This document shows positions 53,606-64,000 of a stretch of 64,000 nucleotides of DNA, one piece after another. Numbering within the stretch: position 1 is the first letter of the stretch; the number at the start of each line of letters is the position of its first letter. The notes under the pieces were generated by a model. It saw nothing but the letters and a program-made list of their open reading frames with translations, did not search any database and was not told the origin of the DNA. The position numbers and the translations under genes are program-made. This stretch comes from Chrysemys picta bellii (Eukaryota > Chordata > Testudines > Emydidae), in the NCBI RefSeq assembly GCF_011386835.1, contig NC_088792.1, positions 216,910,394-216,974,393 of the forward strand. Direction: 5' to 3'.

Positions 53606-56600
53606 GGAATTTTCAGAGTTGGTGTCACCTGATCTTGTCCAGATTGCTTCTAGAAAAGCAATGCTTATATGTGTACCTATCTTGGAATCTCTTTTGCTAA
53701 AAAGCCCTCTTCCATACTTTTTGAGGATGAGACTACTGCTGTTTTTTGTTTAGTAACCAGAAATACTGATGTATTTTCTTACCGTTGAAGAATATAACAT
53801 CGAAATGTTCCACAAATAGATTTGTATTTATGGGTCATAATATCTGGAACAGTTTAAGGCAAAATTCACCTTCCTGCATATAAGCCAAAAGGCTTATCCA
53901 GCCACTGCATTGTATTGCCTTATAGGCAGAAGATGAACTGGATGGCTACCCTGGAGGCCAATGCTGAGGCATCGTGACCTTTCGTTTTTCTGTTAACAGG
54001 ATTTTTTAGGGAAACATGGTTTTCTAAGACCACAGTCATTGGAACTCTTGGGGAGTCTGTGTAACTTGCATGGGATTTTGGTAATGAATGTTTTGAGTCT
54101 ATAGCTCTAATGTGTGTTAGAATTCTTTTCAAAGCTTTTGTGAATAGGCAAGGGCCTTTTCTTTTCTTTTAGGATACCAATTTTACAATAGTGTTCCATA
54201 TCCTTAAAATAAAAATATTCCAAGATTGCTCCATTGAGCAAGAGAGTTCATTCTATGGTAGAGCACCAATAGTGTTGAAGGATAAGACAGTTACATTTTT
54301 TTCCTGTGGACTGCAGGTGATTTTAAATCATAATCCTTCCTGTGCTGTCATATGTCGCTTAGGGCCTGAGCAAGGCTTCTCTAGCCCTGTCTATCCTCAG
54401 CCACACTCTGTGTTCTCTGTTATTAAGTCCTATAGATTTCCTGCTCTGAATAGTGTTCGATGAAGGTATTCTTTCACTTGCCCCTTTTGCATGTTCTTTC
54501 AGCTGCCCAATGGCATGCTTGCCATGGCAGATGCTCTGGCTTCATTCTTAACATGTCCTATATAGTTCCATCTTTTTTTTTCTGGATAACTTTAGAGATC
54601 AGGAGGTGTTGAACTCTGACAAATCTTGGCATATGTTATTTCATTTGCTAGCTTGTGTTTTTCTAAGGTATTTGCTTTCGAAGATATTTAGACATCTATC
54701 TCTATCTTTGGTGACTTTCCAGCTTTCACATCCATATGTTAAGATGGAAATAACATTTGAATTGAAGATTCATAGTTTGGTCAATAACTTAAAATCGATA
54801 ACTTATCAGATCTTGTTGAAACTGATGCATGCAGTTACTGTTTTGCCAGTTGGTGATATTATTCCCTTCTGGATATCCCCCTGGGCTTTCAGGTTACTGA
54901 ACTGACTCACTTGTTTAACCCCCAACTTGTAGGACCAGTGGACTGCTTTTAATCTGAACCTTACCCTTTGACTTATATGGCTTGGATGGCCCTACCAGGA
55001 GTAACTCCTCCTGGCAAACTTCTCAGGGTCATCAAAACACTCAAGTCTTCCACCATGTCACAGTGTAGTATCCAGGGAAGGCCACGTTATTGAATCCACC
55101 AAAGAAATTCCTTGATTTCCTGGGACTGCGAAAAAATAAAAATTCATACTGAGCATTCAGAGAAGTCCTACTTAAAATGTGAAAAGACTAGCACTATGCT
55201 GAGACTAGGAGCTGCTAATGTTTACCTCTGTGGTTCCAAAAAAGGGCTTACTTTAGGATAAAACTCCCCGCATCAAAGGCAGGTGTATAGTTCAAGTACG
55301 GCAGAATGAATCTGCCTTTGAATAAATCATATGTTAATTACCTAATGGGCGTGTTTTGCCCTTTCCTAGTTTGCTTTTCCTTGATGCTTTCACGTGCCAG
55401 AAAAATAAAAAAGGCCATTGCTGTTCAAAGTAGAAAGGGCAGTAAACTAAGAGAGCCCCAAAATAAAGCTCATCTCTTGGTTGAGCAGGAAATCCAGTTG
55501 TGTGAAAATGATATACCTATAACTTTCCCGGCCGTAAAAGAAAATCCTACGTACCCTCTCCTCTACAAATTAAAGTATCTACCTTGTTTGTGATTCATAG
55601 TTTTGTGGCATGCAGGCTGATTTACTGCACCTCAGATTTCCCATTAGTGTGTGCCGAGTTCTTGTTTGATCTGATTTTGGAGTTGGAGCAGGCTTATGGC
55701 TCATGCAAAGAGTAATCCTTCCAGGCTGAGTCTGGAGCTCATGGCTGCTGACAACTAGTGACCTATCCTGAGTGCCTTCACGTTTTACTCAGATGGGTAG
55801 ACAAAATCTGCATCTTAATTTTGGGCTTAGGGTTACAAACTGTTGGTATAAGGATCACATCTTTATCTCTATCTCACTATCACCTCTGTAATTTTAAAGT
55901 CAGAGTTCATCTTTGTTCCTTGTGGGCATGAGGCCTATTTAATTGTTCTGGCTATGAAGATTGATAGCTTTTATTGAGTTTAAATCTCTAAGGGAAACTT
56001 CTGTTCAGCTGGTAAACCACTCTGTTGATTTTCCTTTGTCAGCTATGTCAATGCAGTGTCTCCCAACCATACTGTCATGGTACATCCTCCTCACAGTAAT
56101 GTTGCCTTGTTATATGGCTGATCTGTGTAAGTTACTGATCACATCAAAGAATTTTTGAAAACCTTATGCTTGTGCTTCCTGAAGCCCTTATTGAGGGTAG
56201 TGTGGATAAAGATATGCTCCCTGTGGAAAACTGGTAATGCTTATCATTTCGTGTATTCCAAAGGCAAAAAATTATTTCATAGAATTATCTTTTGAGTCAC
56301 AGATTAAATGATAGGTGTGGTCTAGCAGTAACCAGAGAAGGAGAACTTCTCCAAAAGAACCAGGGCAATTCACCCCCATAAAACAAATCTGCTCCCCTTC
56401 ATCCAACCTTGTGATTACCATGCATTCCAAGCACTTACAACTCACCACAATTGTAATCAAAAGCATTTTCTGCCATGAGGAAGAATGGGAAAATACCATA
56501 CTCTTTGTGTATATTATAAACAACCACCACCCCAGAACGAACAAAAATCCAAACAAACAGAATAACTGCTGGTATAAGGTGCCATGACAGTTTTTTTTGT

Positions 56601-56632
56601 TTTGTTTATTTTTATTGCCAGCAGTTTGGGAT
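53606..56632. other. Intron DNA, unassigned
   Basis: No repeat or exon was recognised. The 99-codon and 95-codon open frames at 54606 and 55306 have no family resemblance that I can see. Confidence 0.45.
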
Positions 56633-56640
56633 GGTCAGAT

Positions 56641-56761
56641 TAGGGTTGTTAACCCTCCAGGATTGTCCTGAAGTCTCCAGGAATTAAAGATTAATCTTTA
56701 ATTAAAGATTGTCATGTGATGAAACCTCCAGGAATCCCTCCAGCCAAAATTGGCAACGCTA
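56641..56761. mobile_element. Short hAT-type element
   Basis: The 121-bp unit has termini TAGGGTTGTTAACCC and TTGGCAACGCTA and flanking octamers GGTCAGAT (56633-56640) and AGTCAGAT (56762-56769), seven of eight matching. The interior holds 'aattaaagattaatctttaa', a palindrome. It is related at its ends to 3946-4460. Confidence 0.75.
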
Positions 56762-56769
56762 AGTCAGAT

Positions 56770-58934
56770 TGTCCTCAAATAGAAAAGCTATAAATTATCA
56801 TGCAGGTCTTCCCAATAAAACCTTTAGGGCATCTCCCTGTCATATAGACACCCCATCATGTGTTCTATCTGATCTGTCGGTACCTTGCCAAACTCTTGTT
56901 CATATGGGTTTGAAACAATACATTATTTGCCAGACTTTATACAAACATCACTAGGTTCCACCCAAATAGAACCCGTTTCTGTTACAGCTAATATACTTTA
57001 AAGCCGGGTGGGGGAAGACAGTATGAAGATTAGAATTAAAAATGAACAAGATATGTGACGCAAACAAAATATGCATGGTTTGGTGTGATACCAAGTACTG
57101 ATTCTCCCTTGCTTGAGAACCTTGCATGAGTAACTGGCAGCTGTAACATCTGTGAGTAAGGTGGTGTTCCCCAACTCATGGCAATTAAAACTTCATAGCA
57201 TTCCACACCGTCATGTATTTTATTTTATATACAGCTGGTATTGATGACTAATCTCTTAAGACTTTAATCATCTCATGAGGAGAGGTGGAATAATTCACAG
57301 TAGCCCTTCCTTTCCTCACTCATGAAGATAAATGTCATAAAATGATGGCTGATCATTGTTATGACACTAACCATTTTATATTTAACAAAGATAGCAAAAT
57401 CCCACTGGCAGCTAACAAAAGAATTCTCTCTATATATGTGGCGCGAGAAGGCTATATTTCTCTAATTCAAAAATGTGACTTTCCTGTCTACTTTTGGAGC
57501 ATTTGAAGTACTAGAATTTGATTGTGCCAGTGAATTGACTACATATAGGGATATGATGTCACATTTCAAATTGATTTCAAGTCAGTTTTGAACATTCTGT
57601 AAGCTTGAAAACCCCCCAAATCCCTTTCATTTGTAATAGCAGCTCCCTCAAAAATTGAATAATTCCCCCCTGAATAAAACAAGATGATGGCTTTCATTTC
57701 ACTTTTCTTTGGAGGGATTTTCCTGATGGGGTTGGGGAATTCAGATGCTTTATTTTTTTAGCGGGGGAAAAGTCACTTCTTCCCTCCTGGTTTTAGTTTT
57801 CCTTGTCCTGACCTTCTGTGTTGCACCCCAGCCCATCCACCCTCCAGGCACACACACTTTGGCCATCCTTATAAGGATAAAACCTACCAAAGTACGAACA
57901 AAGGTTCATTCTCTACATCAGTAACAACACAATTTGGCTCCCCTTCTTTTCATGTTAGCTAACAGGCAGCAGTACAGGGAACTGTGCTGTATAGCCGATG
58001 ATGGGAGAGGAAGAGAGAAAACACCGAGTCTTGCAAGGATAAGGAATCTCTTTACAAAGACGGAGAGTATGTAAATAAACTTTTCATCCAAGCATCAAAA
58101 TGCTGTACAGTGAGGATAAATATTATATCTGTTTTACAGATGAGAGAACTGAGTCTACGTGATTTTTTTTTTTTTTTAAGGGTCACACAGTATCTCTTTC
58201 TATATTATTGTTAGATGTGGTATAATGTAACAATCCTGTTATTTGTAAATAAAACCTTGTTTATAGCCCAGAGTGACTATAGTGACTAGAGCACTATAAA
58301 TGCTTAATTGTATTCATTCCTCACAATATACCCATATCAGTCACAACACAAAATCTGCTTGTTTTATTAATTTTATGGATAACCCTGATCTAGAAAAAGT
58401 ATTTTAAAAGCTGATAGGAAGTATGTATTTAGCTGCAGTATATACCCCTAAACATATTTTATTCTTAATCCTATATGTTATAGTTTAGTATTTTTTCTCT
58501 CTGAAACCTTAGGTCTGTATCTGTAGGACACCGTCTAACAAGATAACTCCTTGTAGGAGAGGAGTGGAAAGAAAATTGGCATAACTGTCTCCTCTTGTTA
58601 AATCTGGTACATTTAGAGAGTAGCCAGTAGGAATTCTGTTACTCACTTTGGAAGTACTCCTTAAACATTACATTTGCCTGAGGAAAGTAAGTGATGGAAG
58701 CTTTTAAAAACACACACTTGTGTGCGTGCGCGCGCACACACAGCGACATGATTTCGGAAGACTTCCTCTTCACATGTTTTGATTCTGACCATGTTGAAAC
58801 ATCAGTAGTATAGCAGACCTTTTAGTGTCTGAAAAAAGATCTATATTAGCTTGTGTTAGTGATATAACATACACAAAAAGTGAATATATTCAGGCTTTTC
58901 CGTGCTGTTTTTCTCTCCATCACTTACATAGCAA
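56770..58934. other. Intron DNA, unassigned
   Basis: No exon or complete element was recognised. A T tract lies near 58166 and alternating purine-pyrimidine sequence (gtgtgcgtgcgcgcgcacac) at 58721-58742. A weak MIR-like copy is at about 58080-58200. Confidence 0.45.
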
Positions 58935-59885
58935 TCAGTGTTAAGTCCCAAGCAGCCTGCGAAGAGCTACAAAAGGATCTCAGAAAACTGGGTGACTGGG
59001 CAACAAAACGGCAGATGAAATTCAGTGTTGATAAATGCAAAGTAATGCACACTGGAAAACATAATCCCAACTATACATATAAAACGATGGGGTCTAAATT
59101 AGCTCAAGAAAGAGATCTTGGAGTCATTGTGGATAGTTCTCTGAAAACATCCACTCAATGTGCAGCAGCAGTCAAAAAAGCGAACAGAATGTTGGGAATC
59201 ATTAAGAAAGGGATAAACAATAAGACAGAAAATATCATATTGCCGCTATATAAATCCATGATATGCCCACATCTTGAATACTGCGTGCAGATGTGGTCTG
59301 CCCCATCTCAAAAAAGATATTAGAATTAGAAAAGGTTCAGAAAAGGACAACAAAAATGATTGGGGTATGGAATGGCGATTAATGAGACTGGGACTTTTCA
59401 GCTTGGAAAAGAGACGACAAAGGATATGATAGAGGTCTATAAATTCATGACTGGTGTGGAGAAAGTAAATAAGGAAGTGTTGTTTACGACTTCTCATAAC
59501 ACACGTATTAGGGGTCACCAAATAAAAATAATAGGCAGCAGGTTTAAAACAAACAAAAGGAAGTATGTCTTCACACAACGCATAGTCAGCCTATGGAACT
59601 CCTTGCCAGAGGATTTTGAGAAGGCCAAGACTATAACAGGGTTCAAAAAAGAACCAGATAAGTTCATGGAGGATAGGTCCATCAATGCTATTAGCCAGGA
59701 TGGGCAGGGATGGTGTCCCTAGCCTCTGTTTGCCAGAAGCTGCAAACGGGCGACAGGGGATGGATCACTTGATGATTATCTGTTCTGTTCATTCCCTCTG
59801 GGGCACCTGGAATTGGCCATGGTCAGAAGACCGGATACTGGGCTAGATGGACCTTTGGTCTGACTCAGTATAGCTGTTCTGATCC
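58935..59885 (+). pseudogene. CR1-type LINE 3' part, frameshifted
   Basis: ORF2 blocks: LRKLGDWATKRQMKFSVDKC, KVMHTGK, ERDLGVIVDSSLKTSTQC, NRMLGIIKKGINNKTENIIL and SMICPHLEYCVQMWSAPSQK, up to a break at about 59323. The other phase continues with [19 protein letters not shown] and [20 protein letters not shown] to a stop at 59720. The 3' UTR ends with the 'gggctagatggacctttggt' and 'ctgactcagtatagctgttc' motifs typical of CR1. This is a different CR1 subfamily from the copy at 828, and older. Confidence 0.9.
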
Positions 59886-61412
59886 TATTTGTTCATAGTG
59901 TTTCTTTATATTGTTTCCCCTCTGTTATCTACAGCATAAAATACAGGCAAGCTGATGCAGGACACAAACTTTTGGGGTGGAAAGGAACAGTCTCAATCAT
60001 CTAAGCATGATCGCTTTCTCCCTTGTACAGGGTGTATGGGCCAAAGAGGCATTCACCTCCCTTATGGATGCAGTTAAGGATCATGGCCACGAATTCAGGG
60101 CAGTTTTTAACCAATCTCTGATATGGTGGTGGGGTGGGAGGGCTACCTTTTTCTCTTTGCTCTCTCCACAGCGGAGTTGCATCTCAATGTAATGATTCAT
60201 AGCCACAAACTGCATAGAACCCATGTTTGTCAGCTAACCGCATGCATATGTCACAGACTAGAACTCCCATCCTAATATTCTAAACTCGTAGCCCTCTGTC
60301 ACTTGAGCTAAAGGAGACTCTCTGATTGCTAATAATAATAGAGCTCATGCTATAGTAGAAATGGAAACAAAATTCAGTGTTTCTTGTCAAGATATTTGCC
60401 TTTGACCCTGATCTTGCAAAGCAATCTGGTAGCATGAACCCTCTGCCTATGCAAAATTCTGTTATAGTCAGTGGGATGTGCCGGGGTCTGTGGTAACTGA
60501 TCCCAATGCAGGTTCAGGATCTTAGTCATTTAGATACTTAGCTTGTCTTACTAAGTAATAAAATGGGAAATTTACCTTCTACCTCCTAGCCTGAGGGTTG
60601 ATTTTACTCATCATGACAAAATTTTACTTGCCACAGCCTCTGCAATTTAAAGGAATAAAACAGTTGTGCTGTTCTATTGTATATTGTATTTAATTGTGAC
60701 ATTTATTTATTTTGAATTCTAAATGCAAGTATGCCATTTATTTTGATTTTTCAAAGAGCCCTAGCTGCCATTACATCAGTTAAAATATGGCATTATAGAA
60801 AAAACCGCATACTCAAAACTGATCCACTTATCCCAGTCCCAAAACAAACATTAAACCAGCCAAGCAAAGCAGTAGAACAGAGAAATCATCCATCCTACTG
60901 GAGAGCTCCATTCTCTCTCTCCGCCTTCATCAAATGCCTAAGGAATTGGACAGGCCTTCCATGGCCTGAAGGTCAGAATATTGGGGCAGTTTCAGACCAA
61001 GAAGGGGAGTAAATTCCAAAGTTGATATGCTGACAGAAAACTATCTGCCAGCTGTTTCCCCCCAGGGCAACAGAAGGGATTGCAACTCATGTGTCTCTGC
61101 CGACTATGGTGTTGGCTGTCTGAACTTTTACGGTGGCGTATCCTAAGCCACTAGGTCTTTATAGGTCAATACCATTAATTCCACCTAGAAACCAATAGGG
61201 AGCCAATGTGGATCATGATATATATGTGCAATGTACCAATCAGTTGTTAAACTTTGTGTTTGATATACTAGGAAAACCTTTCGCTTCTCGGCTCTCTGTG
61301 AGCTGAGGGGTGAAAATATTATCTACTATTTATATCTCTATCTGACTTTGCTTTTATTACATCTTCATACTCTTCCTGGCCTCATTCTACTTTTCATTTC
61401 TTTCCTATTATA
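59886..61412. other. Intron DNA with old repeat
   Basis: No exon was recognised. About 60405-60535 resembles the ancient dispersed repeat ('gaccctgatcttgcaaagca'). An open frame at 60731-61012 has no domain. Confidence 0.45.
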
Positions 61413-61699
61413 CAGGAGTTCTCAATTTTTTTCACAGTATAGACCACATCCTTAAGAAAAAAAGAAAAAAAATCTCTCGGGGACACTTCCCCTCCCATTC
61501 ACAATTGTATAACATCCCTATGGCAACTATAATTGCTCATATGGAAAAGTAATATTAGGAAAGTTATTAACATATTTTTAGTGTCTTTTAATGCAGTTTA
61601 GCAGCTGGAAATGAAGAGAGCTAGCATCATGTGACTAGCCAGCTATCTGTAGACCACCAGCAAGCAAGTGCTCCGTGAACCACAGTTTGAGAACTGCTG
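61413..61699. mobile_element. Old hAT-type element
   Basis: Termini CAGGAGTTCTCAATTTTTTT and CAGTTTGAGAACTGCTG are hAT-like. No target duplication is preserved. It is AT-rich and non-coding. Confidence 0.65.
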
Positions 61700-62860
61700 C
61701 AGTATTCGTGGTGTACCTTCCTTTGTTGTCTTCATTCATCTTTTCCTCCTTTTACCCTTCACTCTTACATTCTTTTTTTCACATATTGTGTCCCCTACTT
61801 CTTCCCCTTTGTCTGTCTCTCCTTGCTTCTCCCATTCTCAATCCCAGCCCAAAATACTTCCCAAAATCTCTCTTCTGATGGATTTACCCATCAGTCTCTC
61901 CCCTCACAACAGAAGGCTTTGATGTTTTAGCAGAAACCTGATAGCCAGAAGGCTAAATCTGCTGACCAAAAACGAAAGATTTGTGTGGGGCCTTTCTCTC
62001 CCTCCCCCACCACCTCGGCCTCTGAGCAAACAGCTGAGAAGGAGCAGGCTGGGATTTTTATGAGGATGCTATCTCTGTACCCTTGCATGGGATTCCGTCT
62101 TTCTATTAATTAGCTAGCTAATAGGTGTCTAAAAACTTGAATGTTCTCTGTCTACTGGAAGGAAGAAAGAAATATTCATTCTGCTCTCCCCATCCATCCC
62201 AGTGCCTCTTGGCTGCATGCATGGGCCTGTCTGTGCTATCCAGGCCTTCCCCCAGTTTTTTGTCTGCTTAGAAAAAGGGCTAAGTAGTATCACTTCTACC
62301 TCTCTCCCAGCCTGTGGTGTTTGGGGTTTTTGGGTGGTTTTTCCTAGTGTGTTGCTCTAGTGTCGTTGTGGTTGCTTGGACTGTAGCTTTGCCAAGCAGC
62401 AGCAATGAAATGCACCTGATTCTTTTCAGTTTAGCTGCTGTTCACAAGGATCTGGATGTATCAGTGGAAAGCTTGGCAAAGCTATGAGCAGCAGCAGAGC
62501 CGTGGGAGCAGCCTTGTCTGCTGGTTTAGGAAGGAAGACAGCACTGTATCGGTTTACATTGGTTTCATATTAAGAAATCTTTTTTTCTGCAAACATAATG
62601 GCTAGAATCTTTAGGAGTGGATGGTACTTGTCTGCGAAAGCTTCCTACTTGCCACAGGAGAATAACATTCTTGAGTTCTGTGATTCCTAAAACTGTAGTT
62701 TGCACCACTGTCTGTTTTTTCTGTGTTGCTCGGTAATAGCTGAATTGCAAACAGTTGAGTAGATTTGATTCTGTGCATTGAAGGGCAATTTTACACATAT
62801 ATTTAAAAAAAACCTGGTGATACATTACATACAGAGGTTATCTCCTGGTTTCATTACTGC
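61700..62860. other. Intron DNA, unassigned
   Basis: Pyrimidine-rich sequence occupies 61720-61920. No exon or repeat was recognised. Confidence 0.45.
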
Positions 62861-63310
62861 CAAGCAGATTATAATGGTACAAAGTTGGGAGGCATTGTTA
62901 ATACAGAGAAGGATAGGAGCTTTATACAGGAAGAACTAGATGATCCTGAAGACTGAGTAACAGAAATGGAATGAAATTTAATACTACAAATTGAAGGGTC
63001 AGGCACTTAGGGTCTAATAATAAGAATTTCTGCTATAAGATGGAGGTTCATGAGTTGGAATTGACAGAAGGAGAGAGACCTGGGTGTGTGGTCAAGCACA
63101 GGATGTCCGAGAGTCACCAATGTAATGCAAAAAAATGCAAATACGATCCTAGGATATATCAGGCAAGGTATTTCCAGTAGAGATAGAGAAGTATTAAAGA
63201 CATTGTGCAAGGCAGTGATAAGACCTCATTTGGAATATTGTGTACAGATTCTGTTCACTGTTGTTCAAGAAAGACTAATTCAAACTGGAACAGGCGCAAA
63301 GAAGAGCTAG
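62861..63310 (+). pseudogene. CR1 LINE fragment, degraded
   Basis: The frame from 63086 gives NVMQKNANTILGYIRQGISS then RDREVLKTLCKAVIRPHLEY and CVQILFTVVQERL, the ORF2 C-terminal region of CR1. The weaker upstream part (62861-63085) matches the preceding segment (QKERDLGVWS). No 3' tail is seen. Confidence 0.85.
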
Positions 63311-63776
63311 TAGGGAGGTTTGCTTGCTAGGATCATGTAGGTATCTCAAACTTAATTCCCTGCCATTGCAGCAGCCTCAAGTATTGGTGCACCGTTATCC
63401 CTCCTATTCTGTGCCTGTGGCACATAATAGTTTAATCTCCTGTGGGCTGTGATACTTTAGTCTAAATTTGGTTGTTGGGTTTAGCGTGTGGGTGCTCTGG
63501 CTGTTGGTCAATAGTATACAGGAGCATAGGTGCTCTGGGACTGGAGCACCCACGGGGAAAAAATTCAAAAGTGCCCATTTGTCTCCTGGATCATTAATGT
63601 TTATTAATAGGTCTGTTTTCTACTAGTAGCTCTCAGAAGTGCCATGTGATAGAACCTGGCTTTGGTTCAGAGTCCTGGTCTCTTCACTCTCCACATCAGC
63701 AGGGTATGGGGGAACTACTCAAGTATCTTGGTGATCTCTGTACTGAACCCTCAGCTCTCTTAAGGATCTTCTTAGT
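63311..63776. other. Intron DNA with a repeat fragment
   Basis: 63520-63570 repeats the 'gtgctctgggactggagcac' hairpin of the element at 12387. The rest is not assigned. Confidence 0.5.
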
Positions 63777-64000
63777 AAGGGGTGGGCAACCTGCGGGCCG
63801 CATGTGGCCTGTCAGGGTAATCTGCTGGCAGGCCGCGAGAGTTTTGACTATCCACAGGCATGGCTGCCCGCAGCTCCCAGTGGCCGCCGTTTGCCATTCC
63901 TTGCCAATGGGAGCTGCAAGAAGCGGTGGCCAGCACGTCCCTGAGGCCCACGCGTCCCTATGGCCCGCCCCACTTCCCGCAGCTCCCATTGGCTGGGAAC
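63777..64000. mobile_element. hAT-type element, cut by the window end
   Basis: It begins AAGGGGTGGGCAACCTGCGG, a slightly decayed CAGGGGTGGGC terminus, and shares GC-rich interior words (ccaatgggagctgca) with 25831-26252. The right end is outside the window. Confidence 0.75.

Noticed and set aside
43417..64000. ASXL3 exon 2
   Set aside because: I looked for an acceptor followed by the continuation of the HARE domain and saw no convincing match by eye. A tblastn with ASXL N-termini would settle this.

Overview
The window looks like non-model vertebrate DNA, most likely from a turtle. It has no prokaryotic gene structure. Copies of CR1 LINEs, Ty3/Gypsy-like and ERV-like LTRs, DIRS tyrosine-recombinase retrotransposons, Penelope-like tails, hAT-family fold-back elements, a Tigger/pogo relic and a Harbinger-like MITE lie in long AT-rich stretches. 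This mix, and the exact sequence of several repeats, is what I know from turtle genomes. The species call is inference; crocodilians share part of the repertoire.

Only one host gene segment is convincing. Inside a CpG island at about 42.78-43.64 kb, a plus-strand exon starts with ATG at 43363, encodes 18 residues (MKDKRKKKDRTWAEAARL) and ends at a GT donor at 43417. This matches the first coding exon of an Additional-sex-combs-like gene, best ASXL3, an adaptor of the BAP1 histone H2A deubiquitinase. Everything right of 43417 is then probably its large intron 1; I see no second exon.

Left of the gene (1-42.7 kb) is a repeat graveyard with nested insertions. In order: a Gypsy-like LTR with its polypurine tract; CR1 fragments, one split by an ERV-like solo LTR with a perfect 5-bp target duplication; hAT-type non-autonomous elements with 8-bp target duplications; a Tigger relic; two adjacent DIRS elements (15.1-22.35 kb), the second carrying three later insertions; a long CR1 with ORF1 esterase and ORF2 endonuclease (22.8-25.8 kb) split by a 655-bp solo LTR with TSD AAAG; an RTE-like LINE fragment next to a Gypsy RNase H-LTR remnant (29.15-30.85 kb); an antisense ERV-like LTR split by a hAT element full of TTTAAA repeats; a 199-bp local duplication; and a minus-strand LINE 3' end split by a hAT that itself contains another hAT (38.45-40.7 kb).

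The ASXL3 intron (43.4-64 kb) is poorer in repeats. It holds an intact 1129-bp ERV-like solo LTR (52042-53170), a perfect 180-bp Penelope-type palindrome with 13-bp TSDs (53385-53592), CR1 fragments and a few hAT elements. I found no dedicated new biological system. The observations most worth follow-up are the Penelope tails with a shared hammerhead-like core, the promoter architecture of the ASXL gene, and the precisely dated nested insertions.
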